This document shows positions 35,930 to 43,726 of a stretch of 46,640 bases of DNA, piece by piece. Position 1 is the first letter of the stretch. Each line of letters starts with the position of its first letter. Location of the stretch: contig NZ_MIJF01000007.1 in NCBI RefSeq assembly GCF_001730235.1, positions 1 through 46,640 on the forward strand. Reading direction: 5' to 3'. A program made the position numbers and the translations under genes. The notes beneath the pieces were generated by a model. The model saw nothing but the letters and a program-made list of their open reading frames with translations, did no database searches and was not told where the DNA came from. The stretch is from Vulcanibacillus modesticaldus. GTDB taxonomy: Bacteria > Bacillota > Bacilli > Tepidibacillales > Tepidibacillaceae.

Positions 35930-37126
35930 TTATCTAGGTATATAATCCCACGGACTTACAGCTTTGTTATTCTTTCTCACTTCAAAGTGTAGATGAGGTC
36001 CGGTTGATCTACCTGTAGAACCTACTTCAGCAATTTTTTGCCCTTTACTTACTTTTTGCCCAACTTTAACCATAATTCCACCATTTCTGATGTGTGCATA
36101 TAGGGTCCAAATTCCACTTCCGTGGTTAATGATAACTGTATTACCAAAGCCCCTTACGTACGACGCAACAATAACAACTCCATCTGCTGCAGCAATAATA
36201 TCTGCTCCATAAAGGGTGGCAGTACCGGGCGCTCTACCTATATCTAACCCTTTATGTCCCTTTTCTACCCCTGTTATTGGATCTTTACGCAATCCAAAGT
36301 CGGAGGTAATACGAGTACTAGCGGGAACAGGCCACACAAAAGCTGCTCCATTATACTTCAGTTCATATTGTTTTCTTAAAAGTTCAGCCTCTTTCTCTGC
36401 TAATTCATCTAGTAGTTTTTCTTCTTCTTCCTTATATTCTTTTAATTCTTGTTCAGCTTGATTAAGTGTAGCAATCTTAACTTTTCTTTCTTTCCGTTTT
36501 GCTACTAAAGATAGTTTAATTTTCTCAGCTTCATCATAGAGGTTTCTTAAATTAGCTAAATGCTCATCAATCTCTTTCTTCTTAGCTTCAATCGTTTTTT
36601 TATCTCTTATATTATCTGTCAAAATTTTTCTATCTGACTCAACAATCTTTTGTAACGCCGAAAATCTTTGTAAAAAGTCAGCAAAATTATTTGAACCCAA
36701 TAAAACTTCTAAGTATTGTACATCCCCTTTACGATACATCAATCGTACTCTAGTTTTTAAGAGTTTTTTTCTTTTCTCAACCCTCTTAGTAGCCTGTTCC
36801 AACTCATCAGCTGCCGTCTTAGCTTTAGCTGTTACATCCTCAATTTCTTGTTCTAAAGAGAATAGCTTTTGTTCAGTTTGATCGATCTCTAATTCTATTG
36901 AGATAAGCTCCTTTTCGATTTCTTCCTTTTCTTGTCTAATTTCCGCAATTTGGGCATCAATATTCTGAGATCTTCTTGCAGCTTCTTGTTTCTTTTTTTT
37001 GATTTCTTGTATCTGCTGATCTAGTTTTTGCCATTCACTTCCAGCTTTCACTTCAAAACCTGGTATTATTAATGTAATAAGCAAAGTGAAAACCAAGACA
37101 ACTGAGAGCACCCGATTCTTCTTCAT
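35930..37126 (-). CDS. Coiled-coil M23 (LytM) peptidase, FtsEX-linked murein hydrolase
   Basis: Secreted protein of about 398 residues: signal peptide (1-29, ending VKAGS), long coiled coil (about 30-245) and a LytM/M23 domain (about 275-395). The zinc ligands look intact: HKGLDIG supplies His and Asp, GPHLHFEVR supplies the HxH. It should therefore cut cross-bridges in peptidoglycan itself, unlike E. coli EnvC, whose LytM domain is degenerate and only activates amidases. It lies 27 bp after ftsX, implying that FtsEX controls it through the coiled coil. Start ATG 37126 is 9-11 nt after AAGGAGAGG; an in-frame ATG directly after the ftsX stop has no ribosome site. Confidence 0.9.
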   Translation of the reverse strand: MKKNRVLSVVLVFTLLITLIIPGFEVKAGSEWQKLDQQIQEIKKKKQEAARRSQNIDAQIAEIRQEKEEIEKELISIELEIDQTEQKLFSLEQEIEDVTAKAKTAADELEQATKRVEKRKKLLKTRVRLMYRKGDVQYLEVLLGSNNFADFLQRFSALQKIVESDRKILTDNIRDKKTIEAKKKEIDEHLANLRNLYDEAEKIKLSLVAKRKERKVKIATLNQAEQELKEYKEEEEKLLDELAEKEAELLRKQYELKYNGAAFVWPVPASTRITSDFGLRKDPITGVEKGHKGLDIGRAPGTATLYGADIIAAADGVVIVASYVRGFGNTVIINHGSGIWTLYAHIRNGGIMVKVGQKVSKGQKIAEVGSTGRSTGPHLHFEVRKNNKAVSPWDYIPR

Positions 37127-37153
37127 AATTACGATACCTCTCCTTTGATCCAT

Positions 37154-38047
37154 TTATATCTTTAAGAAACGATGCACTGACATCATACTTCCCCAGACTC
37201 CAATGAATACTCCAATACTAACTAACAAAATAGAAATCTGATAGGCTAGAGGATAAAGTGGTAATAGTTGAAAGAAAGATAATGTTAGATTTGAATTTAA
37301 TTTTTCCAATAAAAATTCGTAACCAAAAACTATTAAAACGATCGGAACTAATGAACCTAGTATTCCTAGCAAAGTGCCTTCGACAAAAAAGGGCCATCTA
37401 ATAAACCAATTTGTTGCTCCTACTAACTTCATAATTTCAATTTCTCTCTTTCTAGCATAGATCGTAATTTTGATAGTATTGGCTATTAAAAACATCGCTG
37501 TAAAGGATAAACCTACAACAAATATTAATCCTATATGCCTGATCCATCTTGTGACTGCAAATAATTTGTCAACTGTTGTCTTACCATAATCTACTCCAGT
37601 AACTAAGTCGATCTTGGTGATTTCCTTTGCAATATAATCAATATTTTCAGGTTTATACGCTTTAACTATAAAAATATCGTTCAATGGATTCTCTTCTTCC
37701 AATCCTTCTAACAAATAGGCGTCTTCCCCAAATCTTTCTTTAAGTTGTTCCAACCCTTCTTCTTTTGACACAAATACAACAGATTTTACCCCGTCTATAT
37801 TTCTAATCTGGTCTTCAATTGGAGATATTTGACTCTCTTCAATACTTAAATCTAGTTCTACAGTAATCTCTACTTGATTTTCTATTACCTCAGCTATGTG
37901 GTTGATATTCATTGCCAGAACTAAAAATACCCCTAATATGAGAAGAGTAACAGTTACTGCACTTACTGCTGCAAATGTCATCCAACCATTTCTAACAATG
38001 TTTTTTGTACCTTCCTTTAGATGTCTTCCAAATGTTCTAATCCTCAT
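37154..38047 (-). CDS. ftsX: Cell division ABC-type protein FtsX
   Basis: Four-segment membrane protein of the FtsEX complex, which uses ATP to switch on cell-wall hydrolases rather than to transport. It shows the N-terminal segment (about 20-42), a large outside loop (about 45-165; the site that docks the hydrolase) and three C-terminal segments. ATG 38047 is 8 nt from AGGTGG inside the ftsE end and overlaps ftsE by 11 bp; a GTG four codons earlier is less likely. Length 297 is normal. Confidence 0.95.
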   Translation of the reverse strand: MRIRTFGRHLKEGTKNIVRNGWMTFAAVSAVTVTLLILGVFLVLAMNINHIAEVIENQVEITVELDLSIEESQISPIEDQIRNIDGVKSVVFVSKEEGLEQLKERFGEDAYLLEGLEEENPLNDIFIVKAYKPENIDYIAKEITKIDLVTGVDYGKTTVDKLFAVTRWIRHIGLIFVVGLSFTAMFLIANTIKITIYARKREIEIMKLVGATNWFIRWPFFVEGTLLGILGSLVPIVLIVFGYEFLLEKLNSNLTLSFFQLLPLYPLAYQISILLVSIGVFIGVWGSMMSVHRFLKI

Positions 38048-38723
38048 AGCTGTAACCACCTCTATATTCGTCCCTTGTAACTTTTCCGTCCTTGATTACT
38101 ATTACCCTTTTTTTCATAGTATCTACTATTTCTTTGTTATGGGTAGCCATAACTATTGTGGTGCCACGGAAATTAATTTTTTCAAATAACTCCATTATCT
38201 CCCATGAAGTTTCAGGGTCTAAATTACCGGTAGGTTCGTCTGCAATTATAACTGCTGGATTATTAACCAAAGCTCTTGCAATTGCCACACGTTGTTGTTC
38301 CCCACCAGACAATTGGTTCGGTAATGCTGCCATTTTATCTTTTAACCCGACTAATTCTAGTACTTCAGGCACCCTTTTTTTAATAGTTTTCTTTGGTGCC
38401 TCAATCACTTCCATTGCAAAAGATACGTTTTCATATACGTTCAAATTTGGTAGTAATCGATAGTCTTGGAAGATAACCCCGATATTTCTTCTAAGTTGAG
38501 GGATTTGTCTTTCTTTTAATCTTTCTACGTTAAATCCATTTACAAAAATCTTCCCCTTTGTTAAACGTTCTTCTCGGTACATCAATTTAATAAATGTCGA
38601 TTTTCCAGCACCACTTGGTCCTACAACATAAACAAATTCACCTTTATCGATTTTTATATTTATTCCTCTTAATGCATAGACTCCATTGGGATAGGTTTTC
38701 CAGACGTTGAACATTTCTATCAT
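38037..38723 (-). CDS. ftsE: Cell division ATP-binding protein FtsE
   Basis: ATPase of FtsEX. Walker A VGPSGAGKSTFI, Q-loop FQDYRLLPNL, signature LSGGEQQRVAIARAL, Walker B VIIADEPTGNLDP and switch His in MATHNKEIV are intact. The start MIEMFNVWKTYPNG resembles other FtsE proteins, so I take ATG 38723 (228 residues, the Bacillus length); GTG 38732, closer to AAGGAAAG, is a reasonable alternative. First gene of an ftsE-ftsX-M23 operon. Confidence 0.95.
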   Translation of the reverse strand: MIEMFNVWKTYPNGVYALRGINIKIDKGEFVYVVGPSGAGKSTFIKLMYREERLTKGKIFVNGFNVERLKERQIPQLRRNIGVIFQDYRLLPNLNVYENVSFAMEVIEAPKKTIKKRVPEVLELVGLKDKMAALPNQLSGGEQQRVAIARALVNNPAVIIADEPTGNLDPETSWEIMELFEKINFRGTTIVMATHNKEIVDTMKKRVIVIKDGKVTRDEYRGGYSYED

Positions 38724-38842
38724 ATAATTCACTTCTTTCCTTGTTGTATTGTGTCTTATATTGATGAAATAGAATATTATTGTAATAGATTCTACCTATT
38801 ATGCTAGATTTTGTTTATTAAATTTCTAATATCGGATAAATA

Positions 38843-38875
38843 AACTGATAATGTCGATTGAACTGATAATGTCGA
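38843..38875. repeat. Two 15-bp direct repeats upstream of ftsE
   Basis: AACTGATAATGTCGA occurs at 38843-38857 and 38861-38875, an 18-bp period (close to two helical turns). The core ATGTCGA returns in inverse orientation at 38913-38919 and 38983-38989, the last beside the Noc-like palindrome. An operator array for an unknown regulator is possible. Confidence 0.75.
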
Positions 38876-38989
38876 ATGCTTGTCATTTCGAATGCAATAT
38901 ATTATTATCAATTCGACATATTCTACTGAATTCCTTTTGGTAAATAGAGTAAAATATAAATTCCACATTAATACTATTAAAATCGACAT

Positions 38990-39003
38990 ATTTCCCGGGA
39001 AAA
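38990..39003. promoter_or_regulatory. Candidate Noc-binding site (NBS)
   Basis: ATTTCCCGGGAAAA matches the Bacillus Noc consensus ATTTCCCGGGAAAT in 13 of 14 positions and contains a perfect 12-bp palindrome TTTCCCGGGAAA. Noc is the nucleoid occlusion protein that keeps the division ring away from the chromosome. Whether this organism encodes Noc cannot be seen here. Confidence 0.6.
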
Positions 39004-39021
39004 TATTGACGAAGGAAAAGG

Positions 39022-39055
39022 AAAAAGAGAAAAAATCACCCTTGAGCGGGTGATT
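39022..39055 (-). terminator. Terminator after bioY
   Basis: AATCACCC/GGGTGATT stem (39034-39041 with 39048-39055) is followed on the minus strand by TTTTTTCTCTTTTTCC. It lies 10 bases after the bioY stop. Confidence 0.88.
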
Positions 39056-39065
39056 GAGTGGCTAA

Positions 39066-39605
39066 TTATTTGTTGATGATCGGATAAGTTTTCTTAAGTT
39101 TGATCGCAATCCAGGCAGAAACAAAAGCTTTTATTAAATCTCCTGGAATAAAGGCTAGATTACCAATCAATGCAGGAACTAATTTATATTCAGTTACTGC
39201 TACTAAATAAGGAATTCCAATCGCATAAACTACTAAAATTCCACCTATAATATTGAAAATAAATAATTTCCAAACATTTAATTTATCCCAATTCTTTTCT
39301 GCTAAATAACCGATAATATAAGCAGCAAGTGGCCAACTTAAAATGTATCCTCCAGTTGGTCCTAATAATTTGGTCAATCCCCCAGCTCCGCCATTTAAGA
39401 CAGGAGCACCAACAGCGGCTAAAAGGATAAAAACCAATAAACTTAATCCTCCTAAACGAGCACCTAAAACAGCTCCAGCTAACATGACTCCGAAGGTTTG
39501 TAAGGTTATCGGTACCCCAAACGGTAATGGGATTGAAGGCATATATCCCAATACTGCAACTAAAGCCGTAAATAATGCGGCAAACATCATATCTCTAATC
39601 TTCAA
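39066..39605 (-). CDS. bioY: Biotin transporter substrate-binding subunit BioY
   Basis: Membrane S-component of an ECF vitamin importer specific for biotin, about 179 residues with six segments. Recognisable blocks are PFGVPITLQTFGVMLAGAVL, GPTGGYILSW and the end PGDLIKAFVSAWIA. The TTG at 39605, 7 nt after ATGGAGGT, is the start supported by the ribosome site; the longer form would place this site inside the gene. No ECF ATPase is in the window, so it either shares the housekeeping EcfAAT module or works alone. A BirA operator lies upstream, so biotin status should control it. Confidence 0.94.
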   Translation of the reverse strand: MKIRDMMFAALFTALVAVLGYMPSIPLPFGVPITLQTFGVMLAGAVLGARLGGLSLLVFILLAAVGAPVLNGGAGGLTKLLGPTGGYILSWPLAAYIIGYLAEKNWDKLNVWKLFIFNIIGGILVVYAIGIPYLVAVTEYKLVPALIGNLAFIPGDLIKAFVSAWIAIKLKKTYPIINK

Positions 39606-39657
39606 AGCTAACACCTCCATATTCAACTAATCACATTATCATTGATTTAGATCTCAT

Positions 39658-39689
39658 TTGTCAACCAAAAAAATGATATAGGTTAACAT
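39658..39689 (-). promoter_or_regulatory. BirA (biotin) operator of bioY
   Basis: Plus-strand TTGTCAACC (39658-39666), a 14-bp spacer and GGTTAACAT (39681-39689) match the Firmicutes BirA operator TTGTTAACC-N14/15-GGTTAACAA with two differences. One half site overlaps a TTGACA -35 box on the minus strand, with GATAAT 18 bp downstream. Biotin-loaded BirA would block the promoter. Confidence 0.82.
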
Positions 39690-39721
39690 TTATTGAACAC
39701 GTTGCAAAATACACTTTAAAT

Positions 39722-39762
39722 AAAAAAAGAGTATAAAGAAACAAATTTGTCTCTCCATACTC
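39722..39762 (-). terminator. Terminator after transketolase
   Basis: GAGTAT/ATACTC outer stem (39729-39734 with 39757-39762) with a second inner stem ACAAA/TTTGT; the minus strand then has CTTTTTTT. It lies about 25 bases after the stop codon of the C-terminal transketolase subunit. Confidence 0.75.
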
Positions 39763-39786
39763 CTTAATTAATTGGTTTAATGTTAT

Positions 39787-40716
39787 TTACTTAATAATCT
39801 CTTTAACCTTTTCAATAATATGTTCCTTGGTTAGTCCATATTTTTCTAATAATTCGTTAGGCTTACCTGATTCACCGAAAGTATCTTCCACGCCTACTCG
39901 TTTTACGACAGTTGGTACTGATTCAGTAACCACTTCAGCAACAGCACTTCCCAAACCACCATAAATGTTATGTTCTTCAGCTGTTACAATTCCTTTTGTT
40001 TCTTGTGCTGCTTTTATAATTATATCCTTATCAATCGGTTTAATTGTTGGCATATTGATTACACGTACAGAGATTCCTTCTTTTTCTAATTCCTTTGCCG
40101 CTTCGATTGCAGGACTTAACATAACTCCCATAGCAATAACTGTCACATCAGCCCCTTCGTTCACTACTACTCCTTTTCCAATTTCAAACTTATAGTTTTT
40201 ATCAAAAACTACTGGGACAGCTGGACGACCTAAACGGATATATACCGGACCATCATATTCAGCTGCTGCATGAATAACCTGTCTTGTTTCTTCAGCATCT
40301 GCTGGTACGATAACAGTCATATTTGGGATAGCTCTCATCATTGAAATATCTTCTACAGCTTGGTGAGAAGCTCCATCTTCACCCAAAGTTAATCCAGAGT
40401 GGGTCACAGCAATTTTAACATTTAAGTTTGGATAACAAATAGAGTTACGAATTTGGTCTCCTACTCTTAAGGTACCAAAAAGAGCAAATGTACTTACAAA
40501 TGGAATCTTACCTGCAGTTGCCAACCCAGCAGCAGTTCCAATCATATTCGCTTCAGATATTCCCATATCGAAGAAGCGATCAGGATAAGTTTTCGCAAAA
40601 TCCGCAGTTTTTGTGGATTTAGATAAATCTGCATCTAATACAATTACATTTGGATTCTTTTCCCCTAATTCAACCAATGCTTTACCATAGGCATCACGGG
40701 TTGCAATCTTAGTCAT
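39787..40716 (-). CDS. Transketolase, C-terminal subunit
   Basis: Pyrimidine-binding and C-terminal domains of a two-gene transketolase, 309 residues. The glutamate that activates thiamine diphosphate lies in [20 protein letters not shown], and the pyrimidine-domain pattern is complete ([20 protein letters not shown]). It works with the N-terminal subunit encoded upstream to move two-carbon units in the pentose phosphate pathway. ATG 40716 lies inside the last codons of the upstream gene (8-bp overlap), preceded by GGGGTGAAG. Split transketolases are common in anaerobes and archaea. Confidence 0.95.
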   Translation of the reverse strand: MTKIATRDAYGKALVELGEKNPNVIVLDADLSKSTKTADFAKTYPDRFFDMGISEANMIGTAAGLATAGKIPFVSTFALFGTLRVGDQIRNSICYPNLNVKIAVTHSGLTLGEDGASHQAVEDISMMRAIPNMTVIVPADAEETRQVIHAAAEYDGPVYIRLGRPAVPVVFDKNYKFEIGKGVVVNEGADVTVIAMGVMLSPAIEAAKELEKEGISVRVINMPTIKPIDKDIIIKAAQETKGIVTAEEHNIYGGLGSAVAEVVTESVPTVVKRVGVEDTFGESGKPNELLEKYGLTKEHIIEKVKEIIK

Positions 40717-41551
40717 TTTGCTTCACCCCATTTAATTCTTCTAATGCTTGTGCTAATTGCTCTGCATTTGGTGCAGTTCCATGCCAACCAACTTGATTTT
40801 CCATAAAGGATACTCCTTTACCTTTGATGGTATTAGCAATGATCATTGTTGGCTTACCCTTTATACTTTTTGCTTCTTGAATTGCGTCACTAATTTGATT
40901 CATATCATGCCCATCAATGATGATCACATGCCATCCAAAAGCACGAAACTTTTCATCTACTGGAGCAGGATTCATTACATCCTCGACTCTTCCATCAATT
41001 TGAAGATGGTTGTAGTCTAAGAAAGCTGTCAAGTTATCTAACTTGTAATGTGCTGCAGACATTGCAGCCTCCCAAATCATTCCTTCTTGGATCTCTCCGT
41101 CTCCAAGTAAAACATAAACACGGTAATCCCTGTTATCTAATTTGCCAGCTAAAGCCATACCATTAGCTACTGATAAGCCTTGTCCAAGAGATCCGGTACT
41201 CATCTCAACACCAGGAAGAGATTTTTTGCTTGGATGTCCTTGAAGACGAGAATTTATCTTACGAAATGTCATTAGTTCTTCCTTTGGAAAGAACCCTTTT
41301 TCTGCTAGCGCTCCATAAAGAACAGGACTAGCGTGTCCTTTACTCAATACAAAACGATCTCTATTAGGATCCTGTGGATTATTAGGATCGATATTCATTT
41401 CATTGAAGTAAAGTACAGTTAAGATGTCTGCAGCCGATAGTGAACCTCCTGGATGTCCAGAACTTGCTTCTGCAACCATCTTAACGATGTCCTTGCGAAT
41501 TGTGTTCGCTGTCTCCTTTAATGAAGCTAATGTTTGTTCATCAAAAGCCAT
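40709..41551 (-). CDS. Transketolase, N-terminal subunit
   Basis: Thiamine-diphosphate (pyrophosphate-binding) domain of the split transketolase, about 280 residues. Markers are [15 protein letters not shown] near the start, [27 protein letters not shown], and the metal-binding GDGEIQEG followed by [10 protein letters not shown] take the ATG at 41551, 7 nt after GGAGGG, instead of a TTG five codons earlier that lies within the ribosome site. Overlaps the next gene by 8 bp. Confidence 0.95.
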   Translation of the reverse strand: MAFDEQTLASLKETANTIRKDIVKMVAEASSGHPGGSLSAADILTVLYFNEMNIDPNNPQDPNRDRFVLSKGHASPVLYGALAEKGFFPKEELMTFRKINSRLQGHPSKKSLPGVEMSTGSLGQGLSVANGMALAGKLDNRDYRVYVLLGDGEIQEGMIWEAAMSAAHYKLDNLTAFLDYNHLQIDGRVEDVMNPAPVDEKFRAFGWHVIIIDGHDMNQISDAIQEAKSIKGKPTMIIANTIKGKGVSFMENQVGWHGTAPNAEQLAQALEELNGVKQND

Positions 41552-41621
41552 TATTTTTCCCTCCAAAGTTTTTTTTCAAAGAAAACTGTTAATTATTAAT
41601 ATATTGTTCCCAAAAGTTCCC

Positions 41622-42470
41622 TTAGTGATTTTTGAAACCTTCTCCTAAAACTTCGTTGGTATTAGTTACGATTACAAAAGCTAAGGGATCAATTAGTTTT
41701 ACAATCTCTTTTAATTTTGTAGTTTCTTTTTGTTGAAAGACAACCATCAGGACTTGACGTTTTTCCCTAGTATAACCGCCAACTCCATCTAAAATGGTCA
41801 CGCCGCGGTCCAGATCGCTAAGAATCGCTCGGCTAATTTCTTCCTGTTTATCAGATATAATATATGCCAACTTAGAGTAATTTAAACCCAATTGAACCAT
41901 GTCAATCGTTTTACTAGTAATAAATAAGGATATCAACGCAAACATGGCATTTTCTAATCCAAAAACGATTCCTGAGGTAAAGACTACTAACCCGTCCATA
42001 ACTAATACAGAAACGCCTAAACTGATACCAGTAAATTTATGTATTATTTGGGCAGCTAAGTCTGTACCTCCTGTTGAAGCTTTTCCCCGAAAAACTAACC
42101 CTAATCCTATCCCAACACTTAATCCCCCATAAACAGCAGCAAGTAATAGTTGATGAGTCAATGGTTGCAAATTCCTCGTTAGATAAACAAACATAGGCAA
42201 TATTATCGAGCCAGTTGCTGTTTTAACCCCAAATCGTTTTCCCAATATGATTACTCCAGCAATGAACAAGGGGATATTTAAAGACCACTGGGTAAAGGCA
42301 GCTTCAATTCCAAATTTATATTCAATGATTGTGCTAAGACCACTAACCCCGCCTGGAGCAATTCCATTAGGGTTTAAAAATAGATTGAACGCTAAAGCAA
42401 TGATTAATGAACCAGAGATTAATAATCCATATTCTCTTAGATGTCTTTCTTTCACTTGATGTCGTTTCAT
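41622..42470 (-). CDS. YitT-family membrane protein (YvjA-like)
   Basis: Membrane protein of 282 residues: five or six segments in the first 195 residues (DUF161/YitT) with the family block FRGKASTGGTDLAAQIIHKF, then a cytoplasmic DUF2179 domain (RGVTILDGVGGYTREKRQVL). The family's biochemical role is not settled. In Bacillus subtilis yvjA sits close to prfB and ftsEX, which agrees with this position. ATG 42470 has a poor ribosome site (GGGGAAATGAATT). Confidence 0.88.
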   Translation of the reverse strand: MKRHQVKERHLREYGLLISGSLIIALAFNLFLNPNGIAPGGVSGLSTIIEYKFGIEAAFTQWSLNIPLFIAGVIILGKRFGVKTATGSIILPMFVYLTRNLQPLTHQLLLAAVYGGLSVGIGLGLVFRGKASTGGTDLAAQIIHKFTGISLGVSVLVMDGLVVFTSGIVFGLENAMFALISLFITSKTIDMVQLGLNYSKLAYIISDKQEEISRAILSDLDRGVTILDGVGGYTREKRQVLMVVFQQKETTKLKEIVKLIDPLAFVIVTNTNEVLGEGFKNH

Positions 42471-42516
42471 AATTCATTTCCCCGTCAAGTATTTTATTTG
42501 AGCAACCGATTATTAT

Positions 42517-43627
42517 TTAGGTTTTAGAAATCTTATTTCTTAAATAAGCATCTATAAAAACATCTATTTCTCCATCCATCACGGCATTAACATTTCCAAC
42601 TTCTGTGTTAGTACGATGATCTTTTACCATCGAATAAGGATGGAATACGTAAGAACGGATTTGGCTTCCCCAACCAATTTCTTTTTGTTCTCCTCGTAAC
42701 TCCGCTAGTTCCTTTTGTTGCTCTTCTATTTGCAATTCATACAATCTCGCTTTTAAAATTTTCATCGCTCGTTCACGATTTTTAATTTGCGAGCGTTCAG
42801 TTTGACAAGTTACCACTGTACCAGTTGGAATATGAGTAATTCGAACAGCAGAATCAGTTGTATTAACATGCTGTCCACCTGCACCACTGGAACGGTATGT
42901 ATCAATTTTTAAATCTTCACCCTTAATCTCAATATCTATGTCATCATCAATTTCAGGCATAACTTCAACAGAACTAAATGAAGTATGCCTTCTACCCGAT
43001 GCGTCAAAAGGAGAGATTCTAACTAGACGATGAACTCCCTTTTCAGATTTAAGATAACCATAGGCATTATGTCCCTTAATTAAGAGAGTAACACTTTTAA
43101 TACCTGCTTCATCTCCAGCAAGATAATCTAATATTTCTACCTTATAACCATGATCTTCAGCCCATCTAGTATACATCCTAAGCAACATCGAAGCCCAATC
43201 CTGAGATTCCGTACCACCGGCACCAGGATGGATCTCTAAAATCGCATTGTTTTTATCATATGGTTCATTAAGCAATAATTGCAACTCAAAATCGGCAAAG
43301 TTTTTCCAGAGTTCTTTAAGACCTTTTTCGATATCTTTTAATATCGATTCATCGTCTTCTTCTATAGCTAATTCAAACATAATTTGTAAGTCATCGTACT
43401 GTTCACTTAATTTATCCATCTTTTCAATCTGATCTTTTAGATGATTTGTTTCATTAATCACTTTTTGTGCAGCACTTTGATCATCCCAAAAATCAATAGC
43501 GGACATTTTTTCTTCTAGTTCTTTAATCCGAATTCTCTTACTATCTAAGTCAAAGAGACCCCCTGATCTCCGCCAATCTTTTGGCCATCTTTTCTAATTC
43601 GTTCTTAATATCACTTTCTGCTAGCAT
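42517..43627 (-). CDS. prfB: Peptide chain release factor 2 with programmed +1 frameshift
   Basis: Release factor that reads UGA and UAA and triggers peptide release. The true start is ATG 43627. The first 25 codons (to CTT at 43553-43555) are followed by an in-frame TGA at 43550-43552. Skipping the T gives GAC and continues as [14 protein letters not shown], for a total of about 369 residues. The slip site CTTTGAC and the internal Shine-Dalgarno AGGGGG 3 nt upstream are laid out as in E. coli prfB. When RF2 is scarce, ribosomes pause at TGA and shift. The anticodon-like SPF triplet appears as [10 protein letters not shown], and the catalytic GGQ as [11 protein letters not shown]. The part from 43506 down reads as one open frame. 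Confidence 0.97.
43550..43564 (-). promoter_or_regulatory. prfB +1 frameshift site
   Basis: Minus-strand AGGGGG TCT CTT TGA C. The internal Shine-Dalgarno sits 3 nt before the CTT slip codon, and the in-frame stop is UGA with C as the next base, the weakest stop context. Confidence 0.96.
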
Positions 43628-43700
43628 TCCTTTCACCTCTTCTAAAATTCAAGTAACATAATAACACAGTTTTTTTCATTATTCCAATTAAAATTGCAAT

Positions 43701-43722
43701 CAAAAAGGGAGCAATAGCTCCC
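43701..43722 (-). terminator. Terminator after secA
   Basis: GGGAGC/GCTCCC stem with a 4-base loop (43707-43722), then TTTTTG on the minus strand. It separates secA from prfB. Confidence 0.85.
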
Positions 43723-43726
43723 AATT

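Larger units (their letters stand above)
38733..39065. other. Intergenic region upstream of ftsE
   Basis: No gene is seen; the only small ORF (61 codons) lacks a ribosome site and family-like features. The region holds the bioY terminator (39022-39055), a Noc-site-like palindrome (38990-39003), four copies of ATGTCGA/TCGACAT (38851, 38869, 38913, 38983) and, presumably, the ftsE promoter, which I could not place with confidence. Confidence 0.7.

Noticed and set aside
38804-38989. 61-codon minus-strand ORF between bioY and ftsE
   Set aside because: No ribosome site, low-complexity product, and it spans the heptamer repeats.
42517-43506. Release factor 2 starting at ATG 43506
   Set aside because: The upstream 25 codons plus frameshift signal restore a normal N-terminus, so this start is an artefact of the frameshift.
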